From: CALEUX01 sp964608615
GTDB taxonomy: Bacteria > Bacteroidota > Bacteroidia > Bacteroidales > Marinilabiliaceae
NCBI GenBank assembly: GCA_964608615.1
Contig: CAZSQG010000002.1
Location: 36,090 to 100,089, forward strand
Direction of reading: 5' to 3'
DNA length: 64,000 bases
The position numbers and the translations under genes were made by a program. Every line of letters starts with the position of its first letter. The stretch's first letter is position 1. The notes under the pieces were generated by a model. The model saw only the letters and a program-made list of their open reading frames with translations, did no database searches and was not told the origin of the DNA. Shown piece by piece: positions 1-8,754 of this stretch.

Positions 1-408
1 AAACAAAAGGAATTCAAATCAAATGTTGATATAAATATTTCTGCACTGGAATATCCATCCATTGATGAGCAATTCCTTGAAAAAGCCATTCAAATCATTG
101 AAAGTCATCTTTCCAAATCTGAATTCGACATCAACAATTTTGCAGAGCATCTGAACTTGTCAAAATCATCGCTTTACCGCAAGATAAAAACAATGACAGG
201 CCTCTCGCCCATCGAATTTATCCGAAACATTAAGCTTAAACATGCCTGTATGATGCTAAAAGATAAATCCGTCTCCATTTCAGAAGTGGCTTATGCTGTT
301 GGATTTTCAGATCCAAAATATTTTACATCGTGCTTTAAAACAGAATTTACCTTAACTCCCACCGAATATCAAAAGACCTTTGTTGTGACTGACAGTATTC
401 AGAATTAA
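1..408 (+). CDS. AraC-type DNA-binding C-terminus of a (probably hybrid two-component) regulator, 5' truncated
   Basis: The frame is open from the first base of the window, so the protein starts upstream; 135 residues are visible. They end in an AraC-family double helix-turn-helix. The first HTH lies around FAEHLNLSKSSLYRKIK and the second ends in ISEVAYAVGFSDPKYFTSCFK, the usual AraC signature. The layout (a linker, then HTH, with no cupin domain) is that of the hybrid two-component regulators which in Bacteroidota control polysaccharide or nutrient loci; that assignment is inference because the sensor part is missing. A TTG at 157 would start inside the first HTH and is not a credible start. 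A terminator-like hairpin follows at 434-468. Confidence 0.8.
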   Translation, partial: KQKEFKSNVDINISALEYPSIDEQFLEKAIQIIESHLSKSEFDINNFAEHLNLSKSSLYRKIKTMTGLSPIEFIRNIKLKHACMMLKDKSVSISEVAYAVGFSDPKYFTSCFKTEFTLTPTEYQKTFVVTDSIQN

Positions 409-433
409 CAATTAATAAAAAACCTCCGGCCCC

Positions 434-468
434 AACAGAATATAGAGTCAATTAATTCTGTTTTATTT
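434..468 (+). terminator. Intrinsic terminator after the AraC-type regulator
   Basis: AACAGAAT (434-441) pairs perfectly with ATTCTGTT (455-462), 8 bp with a 13-base loop, followed by a T-rich tract. It lies between the regulator stop and the next gene, and its T tract runs into the -7-like TATCTTTG (468-475) of that gene. Confidence 0.5.
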
Positions 469-486
469 ATCTTTGAAAAAAAAGAC

Positions 487-1251
487 ATGCAAAATCTTCG
501 CTATATAGCTTTTGGACTTTTACTCCTTTTAGTTGGGTGCAACCAAAGGATGACCTACCAACTTGAGAACCACAATATGATGAAAATTGACTCCGCTGTT
601 GGAGTCGACACGGCATTATTAAGTTTTATTAAACCCTATCACGATTCTATACAAGGAATCATGACCGATGTTATTGGGATAAACCCAAAGACACTCTTCG
701 CCAAAAAACCCGAAAGCGAGTTGTCGAATTTTGTGGTCGATCTGGTTTTTGATGCTGGGAAAGAATATCTTAAAAAACAAAACATCCCGGAGGATGAGAT
801 TCTATGTGTAATAAATATCAGAGGACTCAGAGCTCCTTTACCACAAGGAGAATTAACTACCCGAAATATCTTCGAAATAATGCCTTTCGAAAACCAGATG
901 GTAGGAGTAAAAATGGACGCTGAAAACCTTAAAACTCTTTTTGATCATATAGCTAAATCCAATGGAGATGGTATAGCAGGTGCTTCATTTACATTAATAG
1001 AAAATGAAGCCAAAAACATTCTGATTAATGGTAAACCCATTGATAATGAAAAAACATATTGGGTAATTACTTCTGATTACCTTGCATCTGGTGGTGATAG
1101 TTATACAGTTTTTATTAATTCGGCTACCCGCCTGAATTTTGATGAAAAAATCAGAGAATTGATAATTAAACACATCAGGAATCTGACAAAACAAAACCGA
1201 GAAATTATCCCCGATATGACACCCAGAATTTCAGTAGAAAAAAAGAACTAA
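487..1251 (+). CDS. Lipoprotein with 5'-nucleotidase C-terminal (substrate-binding) domain
   Basis: 254 residues. The N-terminus is a lipoprotein signal with lipobox LLVGC (Cys18), so the protein is expected to be membrane anchored outside the cytoplasm. The rest matches the 5'-nucleotidase C-terminal domain of UshA-type enzymes, including NGKPI and the YWVITSDYLASGGDSY stretch, where the GGDSY loop belongs to the nucleotide-binding face. It has no metallophosphatase domain of its own; that is encoded by the next gene 48 bases downstream. The two together equal one UshA-like enzyme split in two. A TATCTTTG -7-like box sits at 468-475, only 11 bases before the ATG, so the 5' leader must be very short. 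Confidence 0.85.
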   Translation: MQNLRYIAFGLLLLLVGCNQRMTYQLENHNMMKIDSAVGVDTALLSFIKPYHDSIQGIMTDVIGINPKTLFAKKPESELSNFVVDLVFDAGKEYLKKQNIPEDEILCVINIRGLRAPLPQGELTTRNIFEIMPFENQMVGVKMDAENLKTLFDHIAKSNGDGIAGASFTLIENEAKNILINGKPIDNEKTYWVITSDYLASGGDSYTVFINSATRLNFDEKIRELIIKHIRNLTKQNREIIPDMTPRISVEKKN

Positions 1252-1299
1252 CTAATTGTCTCAGGTTTTATTATATATTGGCTTAATTACAATATTAGA

Positions 1300-2208
1300 A
1301 TGCAAAACAGAAGAAACTTCATAAAAACAGCTCTCACAGGATCAGCTATTCTGACCATGCCATTTGGAGCAAATGCGTTTTTCGGTCAAAAACACTCACG
1401 ACTGGTACTTCTCCACACCAACGATGTTCATAGTCAAATTGATCCATTTCCCAATGATAACGTACTTTTTCCGGGCATGGGAGGATTTGCACGGAGGGCC
1501 GCGCTTGTTGATAAAATAAGATCGGAAAATGAACATGTATTGCTACTCGACTCGGGCGACATTTTTCAGGGAACTCCGTATTTTAATTACTACCAAGGCT
1601 CTCTGGAGCTTAAACTCATGTCCAAAGGAAAATATGATGCAGCAACTCTTGGTAATCATGAATTCGACAACGGAATAGAAGGCCTTCACCGGCAACTACA
1701 GTATGCCAGCTTCCCGTTTATTAATAGCAATTACGATTTTACCGGTACTTTACTGGAAGGTAAAATAAAACCATGGAAAATTTTTAAGAAAGGGCCTGTT
1801 AGGGTTGGAATTATCGGTCTAGGTATTGACCCACAAGGCTTAATTGCAACGACAAATTACAAGGGCATAACATATAACGACCCCATTACAGTTGGAGATT
1901 CAATAGCTAAAATGCTGAAGGAAAAAGAAAAATGTCATATTGTAATAGCTCTTTCTCATCTTGGTCTTAAAATGGATTTTGGAAGGATTGACGACCTGCA
2001 GGTGGCGGCTAAGACCAGATATATCGACATAATATTAGGTGGTCATACCCATACATTTATGAACGAACCAATAATTGAAACCAATGCTGCCTCAAAACAG
2101 GTTCTTATTCTTCACTCGGGCCAAAACGGCGTTCGCTTGGGAAGAATTGATCTTATCTTTGAAAAAGAAAAAATCAAATCTTCCAGCACACAATACGAAG
2201 TAAAATAG
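1300..2208 (+). CDS. Metallophosphatase (5'-nucleotidase/UshA N-terminal catalytic half), Tat-exported
   Basis: 302 residues. The N-terminus reads NRRNFIK followed by a hydrophobic stretch ending ANAF, a twin-arginine export signal. The calcineurin-like metallophosphatase motifs appear in order: HTNDVHS (D and H ligands), DSGDIFQG, GNHEFDNG with the catalytic Asn-His, SHLG, and GGHTHTF. All two-metal ligands of 5'-nucleotidases are therefore present. The C-terminal substrate domain is absent and is encoded by the preceding gene. The expected role is periplasmic hydrolysis of nucleotides or related phosphate esters, probably as a pair with the upstream lipoprotein. It converges on the Lrp regulator with one base between the stops. 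Confidence 0.87.
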   Translation: MQNRRNFIKTALTGSAILTMPFGANAFFGQKHSRLVLLHTNDVHSQIDPFPNDNVLFPGMGGFARRAALVDKIRSENEHVLLLDSGDIFQGTPYFNYYQGSLELKLMSKGKYDAATLGNHEFDNGIEGLHRQLQYASFPFINSNYDFTGTLLEGKIKPWKIFKKGPVRVGIIGLGIDPQGLIATTNYKGITYNDPITVGDSIAKMLKEKEKCHIVIALSHLGLKMDFGRIDDLQVAAKTRYIDIILGGHTHTFMNEPIIETNAASKQVLILHSGQNGVRLGRIDLIFEKEKIKSSSTQYEVK

Positions 2209-2209
2209 C

Positions 2210-2674
2210 TTAATCTATTGGTAACTGACGCTTAAACATTTCATCAAGCGAAATAATTGTTTCAGTAGATGAAATTCCGGGAATAGCCTGTAGTTTATCG
2301 TGTAGAATGCGCTTCAGATGTTCATTGCTTTGAGCATAAATCTTGATAAACACAGCATATTGACCTGTTGTATAATGACACTCTACAACCTGAGGAATTT
2401 GATCAAGCATTTCACAAACCTTATCAAACAGGCTGGCCTTTTTTAAAAAAATACCGATAAAAGCACAAGTGTGATAACCTATCTTTCCCGGATTAATTAC
2501 AAATTCCGAACCCTTAATTACACCAATATTCAATAACCGCTGAATGCGTTGATGAATGGCTGCCCCTGACACCTTACATTCACGAGCAACTTCCAAAAAA
2601 GGAATGCGGGCATTCTTGGTAATAAGAGAAAGGATTTTTTTATCCAGGCTATCAATCTGTAAATTGGATTCCAT
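2210..2674 (-). CDS. Lrp/AsnC-family transcriptional regulator
   Basis: 154 residues, the normal size for the family. An N-terminal winged HTH (about residues 8-60, with LDKKILSLITKNARIPFLEVARECKVSGAAIHQRIQRL) is followed by a RAM/ACT-like ligand-binding domain (about 70-145, with the GQYAVFIKIYAQ strand). Proteins of this type sense amino acids or other small molecules as oligomers. The target is unknown; the next gene on this strand is a convergent nucleotidase, so no operon partner suggests a ligand. The upstream gap of about 350 bases (2675-3025) would hold its promoter. Confidence 0.88.
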   Translation of the reverse strand: MESNLQIDSLDKKILSLITKNARIPFLEVARECKVSGAAIHQRIQRLLNIGVIKGSEFVINPGKIGYHTCAFIGIFLKKASLFDKVCEMLDQIPQVVECHYTTGQYAVFIKIYAQSNEHLKRILHDKLQAIPGISSTETIISLDEMFKRQLPID

Positions 2675-3025
2675 ACTTTCAATGACAAATGTTAGAAATT
2701 GTAACTTTTTTCGCTTTTTTCAATAGCTTTATTCACGAATCTAAGACAAATCACATTAATAAACAAGAAATTGAATAATATTTTTGAATATTAATTTTTC
2801 AAAAATTTAATCAACTACCAAACCATAACATAAAAATAAAATAAACTGATAAATTAGCCTATACACTACAAAAAAAAAACACCAGATAGAAGCTAAAGGC
2901 ACAATCAGTCAACAAAAGGTAAGATCTAAATGAAAGGAAAAATCCACTTACATAATTTCATTCGTGCCAAATCATTTAAAAAAAACACCAAATCTCAGGT
3001 TAACGATCATCTAAACTGGGCACGA
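2675..3025. other. AT-rich intergenic region
   Basis: 351 bases between the lrp start and the mscS stop. It is very AT-rich with long A tracts. TCGTGCC (2962-2968) can pair with GGCACGA over a long loop near 3017-3023, close to the mscS stop, but no T tract makes it a clear terminator. I see no coding frame in it. Confidence 0.5.
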
Positions 3026-4309
3026 CTATTTAGTCGCAGCAAGTTTCTGAATATCAATACCCGAAGGCAATTGGAATACACTTAATCCAAACTCAGGAAT
3101 TACTGCCAGTATGTGATCAAATATATCAGCCTGGATACCTTCATAATTTGCCCATCTCTGATCGGCACTAAAAACATAAACTTCAATAGGAATTCCTTTT
3201 TCAGTGGGTTGTAGGTGACGTACCAAAAAGGTCATGTTCATATTAATCTTTGGATGACTTGACAAGTAGTTTTCAAGGTATTTTCGAAATACACCCAAAT
3301 TGGTCATCCTTCGCCCATTAACAAGAACCGACTCATCAACACCTTGCTGTGCATTATACTCGGCTATTTCTTTCTGCCGCTTTTCAATGTAATCCTTCAG
3401 ATGATGAATTTTCTTAAACTTCTCAATCATTTCAGGTGTACAAAATGTAACACTCTGCATATCAATAGTAATGGAGCGTTTAATGCGCCTTCCTCCCGAT
3501 TCTTCCATTCCTCTCCAGTTCATAAACGGACTCGAAACCAAAGCATAGGTTGGAATAGTTGTGATAGTTCTGTCCCAGTTTTGAACCTTAACGGTATTAA
3601 GAGTTACCTCAAGTACAATACCATCTGCATTATGTGTAGGCATCTCAATCCAATCACCTACTTTAAGCATTTTATTAGCCGACAACTGAATACCTGCCAC
3701 AAATCCTAATATGGTATCTTTAAAAACCAAAAGTAAAACAGCCGCAATAGCTCCTAATCCGGTAAAAATTTTGGCAACCTGTACATCAAATAAAATTGAT
3801 ATCCCCCAGAGAATTCCAATTATAATAAAAATCAGATGAACAAGCTGCATATAGCCTTTAATAGGACGTTCGGCCGAAAAAGGTAACATGTTATATACAT
3901 CTTCCAGAGCCATCAGAAATGCCTGAAAAGTCCAAAAAAGAATGATCACTATATAAATAACTGAAGCCTTCACAAGAAAACCGAAAAACAACGGATAAGG
4001 CTCGTAAAAACTATAATCGAAAAAGTAAACAACTAATGCCGGAGCTATGTGTGCAAGCCGGTGAAACACTCTTCGTGTCACAAAAAAATCATCCAGCGAT
4101 AATTTTGATTTTCTTATCAAACGAATAATAAATGTGAGTAATAAATTTTTGAAAATAAAATAAAAAATAACACATAAAAGCAATAATATCAATGAGCGAA
4201 TTGAAAAATCGATAAAAACAAAAGCCCAGTCGGGCATCTCTGCTCTCGTCAAATAAGTATATACCCAATCCCTTATTATTTCCGACAATTTTCCTATAAT
4301 ATTACGCAT
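3026..4309 (-). CDS. MscS-family mechanosensitive channel (YbdG-like)
   Basis: 427 residues, close to the 415 of E. coli YbdG. Four to five hydrophobic segments fill roughly residues 25-210. They are followed by the MscS pore-lining helix and beta domain (AGIQLSANKMLKVGDWIEMP) and the stretch NWRGMEESGGRRIKRS, which is characteristic of the YbdG branch. It should sit in the inner membrane and open on membrane tension or osmotic downshift. It is transcribed alone; CAAAGATA at 4343-4350 (TATCTTTG on the minus strand) is a plausible -7 box upstream of its ATG, within the divergent gap to the M64 peptidase. Confidence 0.88.
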   Translation of the reverse strand: MRNIIGKLSEIIRDWVYTYLTRAEMPDWAFVFIDFSIRSLILLLLCVIFYFIFKNLLLTFIIRLIRKSKLSLDDFFVTRRVFHRLAHIAPALVVYFFDYSFYEPYPLFFGFLVKASVIYIVIILFWTFQAFLMALEDVYNMLPFSAERPIKGYMQLVHLIFIIIGILWGISILFDVQVAKIFTGLGAIAAVLLLVFKDTILGFVAGIQLSANKMLKVGDWIEMPTHNADGIVLEVTLNTVKVQNWDRTITTIPTYALVSSPFMNWRGMEESGGRRIKRSITIDMQSVTFCTPEMIEKFKKIHHLKDYIEKRQKEIAEYNAQQGVDESVLVNGRRMTNLGVFRKYLENYLSSHPKINMNMTFLVRHLQPTEKGIPIEVYVFSADQRWANYEGIQADIFDHILAVIPEFGLSVFQLPSGIDIQKLAATK

Positions 4310-4366
4310 CTATTCAACTATTTTAAGGTTTTTACTATCTTGCAAAGATAGTTCAAAGCATTACAA

Positions 4367-5656
4367 ATGGGAAAATCTGCCCTTATACTTTTGTTTTTCG
4401 CTCTCCAATCGTTCAATTTGTTGCAACTTAATAATTGTGACAAGGCTTCAAGACTTGAATTAAATCAAACATTAAGGGTTGATTTTATTCTGACAGGAGA
4501 TAATTTGAAACAAAAAGCATCATTATTCCGCATCTCACACGACCAGGGCTGGAGTGGCAGCTCAAACCAGTTAATTTCTCCTTTCAATTATGGCGAATAC
4601 CGTTATTTCCTAATTCATCACCAAAGTGGCGATACGCTTTATTTTAAAGGTTTTTCAACATTATTTGAAGAATGGAGAACAACTAATGATGCCAAACTTA
4701 AGTCAAGAGCATTTCAGCAAACCATTGTAATGCCCTATCCCAAACAAATGAGCCGATTGGTTGTTGAAAGCCGAAACCGTGATGGATCATTCTCATTGCT
4801 AATGGATGAAATAATAAACCCTGATGACATTGACATACAAAGCTCTGCCAAGTTGAATCAACATGTAAAAATTATTCATGGAGATGACAATCCTGCACAA
4901 AAGGCTGATTTGTTATTCATATCAGAAGGTTACAACTTTAACGAGTTAGATCAGTTTATATCCGACGCAAAAAAAGTAACCAAAGCTCTTTTTGCTGTTG
5001 AACCATATAAATCATTGAAAAAAAACTTTACTGTTAGAACCCTTTCAATAGCATCTCCTGAGTCGGGAGTAACCGACCCGCTTTCCGGAAATTATATTGA
5101 CTCTTACTTTAAAAGTCGGTTTAACACGTTTGATACCGACAGGTATTTACAAACAATGGAAACCTGGAAGATATACGAATCAGCGGCACAAGCTCCATAC
5201 GACCATATCATCATTCTGGTTAACAGCAAAAAATATGGGGGCGGTGGTATATACAATCATTTTTCAATATTAACTTCGGGACATAAACTTTCGGGAGACC
5301 TCCTTATTCACGAACTGGGCCATGGCTTAGCAGGTTTAGCTGATGAATATTTTGATACTGACGTTGCCTATAACGATTATATCAACCTTGAAATAGAACC
5401 CTGGCAACCTAACCTTACCACATTGGTTGATTTTAAGCTAAAATGGAAGGATCTTATAGAACCAACAACTCCGGTACCAACCCCCATACGTCCTGCATAT
5501 AAAGATAAGACAGGAGTATTCGAAGGTGGCGGTTATGTTTCCAAAAAGGTTTACCGGCCGGCAGTTTTCTGCAAAATGCGAAACATGGATGCTGAAAACT
5601 TCTGTGAAGTTTGCAGTCTTTCCATCTCACAAATAACCAAATTCTATACACAATGA
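4367..5656 (+). CDS. M64-family (IgA-peptidase-like) secreted metallopeptidase
   Basis: 429 residues. The N-terminus has a signal-peptide-like hydrophobic stretch. An N-terminal beta domain (about 30-160) precedes the catalytic domain, with the zinc motif HELGHGLAGLADEY (first His at residue 315), which matches the HExxH plus downstream acidic ligand of M64 peptidases. The C-terminal CKMRNMDAENFCEVC stretch is typical of Bacteroidota members. The protein is probably secreted or periplasmic; the substrate is unknown, and the IgA name comes from a Clostridium homologue only. Its stop TGA (5654-5656) overlaps the ATG of the next gene as ATGA, which implies translational coupling. Confidence 0.83.
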   Translation: MGKSALILLFFALQSFNLLQLNNCDKASRLELNQTLRVDFILTGDNLKQKASLFRISHDQGWSGSSNQLISPFNYGEYRYFLIHHQSGDTLYFKGFSTLFEEWRTTNDAKLKSRAFQQTIVMPYPKQMSRLVVESRNRDGSFSLLMDEIINPDDIDIQSSAKLNQHVKIIHGDDNPAQKADLLFISEGYNFNELDQFISDAKKVTKALFAVEPYKSLKKNFTVRTLSIASPESGVTDPLSGNYIDSYFKSRFNTFDTDRYLQTMETWKIYESAAQAPYDHIIILVNSKKYGGGGIYNHFSILTSGHKLSGDLLIHELGHGLAGLADEYFDTDVAYNDYINLEIEPWQPNLTTLVDFKLKWKDLIEPTTPVPTPIRPAYKDKTGVFEGGGYVSKKVYRPAVFCKMRNMDAENFCEVCSLSISQITKFYTQ

Positions 5657-6666
5657 ATAGTATGATTTACATAGCAAATGAAAACCGTTACAACAACATG
5701 ATTTATCGTCGTTGCGGCAATAGTGGCCTTTTGCTTCCTGCACTCTCACTTGGCCTTTGGCACAATTTTGGATCGTTTGACAGCCTTGAAAACATGAGAG
5801 ACATGCTGAAATTTGCGTTTGATAATGGAATAACCCATTTTGATTTGGCCAATAACTATGGACCAATTCCCGGATCGGCTGAAGAAAATTTTGGCCAAAT
5901 GATGGGAAATGAATTCAAGCCCTATCGCGATGAGATGATAATATCAACCAAGGCCGGTTATTTGATGTGGCCGGGACCATACGGAGAGTGGGGATCAAAA
6001 AAAAACCTGGTGGCGAGCCTTAACCAGAGTCTTAAAAGAATGAGAGTCGATTATGTTGACATTTTCTACAGCCACCGCCCCGATCCCAATACACCATTGG
6101 AAGAAACCATGGGTGCCCTCGATCTTATTGTTCGTCAGGGAAAAGCTCTTTATGTGGGTATTTCCAACTATTCGGCCGAACAAACTCAAAAGGCTGAATC
6201 CATTTTGCGTGATTTGGGAACTCCCTGTATCATTCACCAGCCACGTTACAATATGCTCGACCGATGGGTGGAAAATGGCCTGATGGATGTTTTGGGTAAG
6301 CGTGGCATTGGTTGCATCACTTTTTCACCTCTGGCACAAGGATTACTTACCAACCGCTACCTTAAGGATATACCCGAAGATTCACGTATTGCCAAAGCCC
6401 ATGGATTCCTTAAAAAGGAAACGTTAACGGAGCAACGTCATAAAGCGCTTTTACAACTTAACGAGATAGCCGTTAACAGAGGACAGTCGCTTGCCCAAAT
6501 GGCTATTGCCTGGCTGTTAAAAGATACCAGGGTAACAACTGTTTTAGTTGGAGCCAGTTCTGTTAATCAAATTAGTGACAACCTTAAATCGTTGAATAAT
6601 TTAATTTTTACCGATGAGGAATTGAAAATGATTGATAGCATTGCAATCCCTGTTAAACTGGGCTAA
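5653..6666 (+). CDS. Aldo/keto reductase, YghZ/Gpr-like (L-glyceraldehyde 3-phosphate reductase type)
   Basis: 337 residues from the ATG at 5653, which overlaps the upstream stop; an upstream in-frame ATG at 5611 would lie inside the peptidase gene and is less likely, and an ATG at 5662 matches the family start even better. The sequence follows E. coli YghZ closely in outline: YRRCGNSGLLLPALSLGLW, the catalytic DLANNYG Asp-Tyr region, STKAGY with the Lys, and SHRPD with the His. The enzyme is an NADPH-dependent cytosolic reductase of aldehydes. The C-terminal NADPH pocket (VLVGASSVNQISDN) is complete. Confidence 0.88.
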   Translation: MNSMIYIANENRYNNMIYRRCGNSGLLLPALSLGLWHNFGSFDSLENMRDMLKFAFDNGITHFDLANNYGPIPGSAEENFGQMMGNEFKPYRDEMIISTKAGYLMWPGPYGEWGSKKNLVASLNQSLKRMRVDYVDIFYSHRPDPNTPLEETMGALDLIVRQGKALYVGISNYSAEQTQKAESILRDLGTPCIIHQPRYNMLDRWVENGLMDVLGKRGIGCITFSPLAQGLLTNRYLKDIPEDSRIAKAHGFLKKETLTEQRHKALLQLNEIAVNRGQSLAQMAIAWLLKDTRVTTVLVGASSVNQISDNLKSLNNLIFTDEELKMIDSIAIPVKLG

Positions 6667-6702
6667 AAGAACAAACTCAACCACTATTGTCCAGCCTAAA
6701 GT

Positions 6703-6734
6703 TTTTTTGGAGCGTTAAAAGGCGCTCCAAAAAA
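6703..6734. repeat. 12-bp inverted repeat upstream of the ABC-F gene
   Basis: TTTTTTGGAGCG (6703-6714) is exactly complementary to CGCTCCAAAAAA (6723-6734) around an 8-base loop. The T-rich arm comes first and the A-rich arm second, the reverse of an intrinsic terminator. It ends two bases before a TATCTTTG -7-like box (6737-6744), so it may be an operator or a structured element of the ABC-F promoter. Confidence 0.5.
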
Positions 6735-6763
6735 CTTATCTTTGCAGCCCAAAGCGGTAAAAA

Positions 6764-8638
6764 ATGGCCAATATTCTTTCAATCGAAAATTTAACACATC
6801 ATTATGGCGACATCCGGTTGTTCCATGAAATCTCCTTCGGGCTCGAAGAAGGAGAAAAAGCAGCTCTGATTGCCCGAAACGGAACAGGCAAAACAACCCT
6901 TCTCAATATTATTGCCCGAAACCTGCTGCCTGATTCGGGCTCAGTAACCATTCGCAACGGAATAAAGACTACTTATCTCACCCAGGATCCTGTTTTTGAT
7001 CCCAGAATGAACGTTATTGAAACCCTCTTTTCATCCGAAAATGAAACGGTTAAACTGGTAAGGGAATACGAAAAAGCAATTGACCATAACGATCAGGCCA
7101 CAATCAACCGTCTCATTGAAAAAATGGACCAGTTCAACGCCTGGGATTACGAAAGTAGAGTAAAACAGATTCTTTCACAGTTAAAAATCACCAATCTTGA
7201 ACAACCGGTTTCTCAGCTTTCAGGTGGACAAATTAAACGAATAGCACTGGCTTCGGCCCTTATCTCAGNNNNNNNNNNNNNNNNNNNNNNNNNNNTCGAC
7301 GAACCCACCAACCACCTCGATCTGGAAATGATTGACTGGCTCGAAGAATATCTTAGCCGCAACAGGGCAACACTGCTAATGGTAACACACGACCGTTTTT
7401 TTCTTGACAGAGTATGCAACACCATATATGAACTTGATAACGAAAGCCTTTATAATTACCAGGGAAACTACTCCTATTTTTTGGAAAAAAGAGAAGAACG
7501 TCAGTTTCAGAAAAATCAGGAAATAGAGAGAGCGCGAAATCTTTTGAGAAAAGAACAGGACTGGATGAACCGTATGCCTCAGGCTCGCGGAACAAAAGCC
7601 AAATATCGAATTGACGCTTTTCATGAACTAAAAGAAGTAGCTGGCCAACGAACTGAACAAAACGATTTAGTGCTCGACATAAAGGCCAACCGTTTGGGAC
7701 AAAAAGTTGTGAACCTCGAAAACATCTCTAAGTCGTATGATGACAAAACACTTATAAAAAACTTCTCATATCGTTTTCTGAAAGGCGATAAAATAGGCAT
7801 TGTAGGAAATAACGGTTCTGGAAAAAGTACTTTGCTCAACATTCTTACAGGTAAGCTGAAACCTGATTCAGGACATGTTGAAACAGGTGAAACAGTCACT
7901 TTTGGTTATTACCGTCAGGAAGGCATTCAGTTAGATGAATCAAAAAAAGTAATTGATGTAATTTCTGAAATTGCAGAAGTAATTGATTCCGGCAGTGGAA
8001 AAAGCATGAATGCGGCCCAGTTTCTCCGCTATTTCCTGTTTCCAAACGAAATGCACTATGTTTATGTGCAAAAACTCAGCGGTGGTGAAAAAAAACGGCT
8101 TTACCTGATGACCGTTTTAATGAAAAACCCCAACTTCCTTATTCTGGATGAACCCACCAACGATCTTGATATTCAAACCCTCAATGTACTGGAAGAATTC
8201 CTGACCTCTTTTCCGGGTTGTGTGTTGATTGTTTCGCACGACCGGTTCTTTCTCGACAAAGTAACTGATACGCTTTTTATTTTCACTGAAAATGGAAAAA
8301 TAAAACACTTCCCCGGTAATTACTCCGATTATCACCAAAATAGAAAAGAAGAAATATTAAAACAAGCTCAGGCAACAGTTAAAGCTCCTACCGAAGCTAA
8401 AGTTAATACCAACTCCAACAAACCCAGAAAACTAAGCTTTAAGGAAAAACAGGAATTGCAACATCTGGAAGAAAAAATTGCAGAACTCGAAAATGAAAAG
8501 TCAGAACTCGAAAACAAACTGGCTTCCGGAACTCTCCAACCTGATGAATTGATGAAGGTATCAACGCGTCATGGACAACTATTAACCGAAATCGACCTTT
8601 ATGAAACGCGTTGGATTGGACTTAGTGAATTGATCTGA
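6764..8638 (+). CDS. ABC-F ATPase, Uup type
   Basis: 624 codons, 10 of them unreadable. There are two ABC ATPase domains and no membrane segments. Domain 1 has Walker A ARNGTGKT (Ala replaces the first Gly), signature LSGGQIKR and DEPTNHLD. Domain 2 has GNNGSGKS, LSGGEKKR and DEPTNDLD. The C-terminus is a charged coiled coil (about 555-624), which marks the Uup branch. ABC-F proteins act on ribosomes in the cytosol; Uup is also linked to transposon excision and branched DNA. Bases 7269-7295 are N; the frame is kept, but the unreadable stretch is three codons longer than the matching stretch in domain 2. Confidence 0.88.
   Translation: MANILSIENLTHHYGDIRLFHEISFGLEEGEKAALIARNGTGKTTLLNIIARNLLPDSGSVTIRNGIKTTYLTQDPVFDPRMNVIETLFSSENETVKLVREYEKAIDHNDQATINRLIEKMDQFNAWDYESRVKQILSQLKITNLEQPVSQLSGGQIKRIALASALISXXXXXXXXXXDEPTNHLDLEMIDWLEEYLSRNRATLLMVTHDRFFLDRVCNTIYELDNESLYNYQGNYSYFLEKREERQFQKNQEIERARNLLRKEQDWMNRMPQARGTKAKYRIDAFHELKEVAGQRTEQNDLVLDIKANRLGQKVVNLENISKSYDDKTLIKNFSYRFLKGDKIGIVGNNGSGKSTLLNILTGKLKPDSGHVETGETVTFGYYRQEGIQLDESKKVIDVISEIAEVIDSGSGKSMNAAQFLRYFLFPNEMHYVYVQKLSGGEKKRLYLMTVLMKNPNFLILDEPTNDLDIQTLNVLEEFLTSFPGCVLIVSHDRFFLDKVTDTLFIFTENGKIKHFPGNYSDYHQNRKEEILKQAQATVKAPTEAKVNTNSNKPRKLSFKEKQELQHLEEKIAELENEKSELENKLASGTLQPDELMKVSTRHGQLLTEIDLYETRWIGLSELI
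7269..7295. other. Assembly gap (27 Ns) in the ABC-F gene
   Basis: The Ns replace the Walker B beta strand just before the first DEPTNHLD. Between the serine codon and the Asp codon lie 10 codons, whereas the equivalent segment of the second ATPase domain (NPNFLIL) has 7. The true gap is therefore probably about 18 bases, or the domain has a short insertion. Confidence 0.9.
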
Positions 8639-8754
8639 TTCAGGATAATTCTGATATTTAATTGTTTCATCTATAAAAATAAAAAATCTATTTGTGTTCA
8701 ATTAAATCAATTTGTTAATGTTTTTGTATTTTTGTAAAAAATTCTAACCCTATA

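Noticed and set aside
2962..3023. Terminator for mscS
   Set aside because: The 7-bp arms are separated by about 48 bases and there is no T tract.
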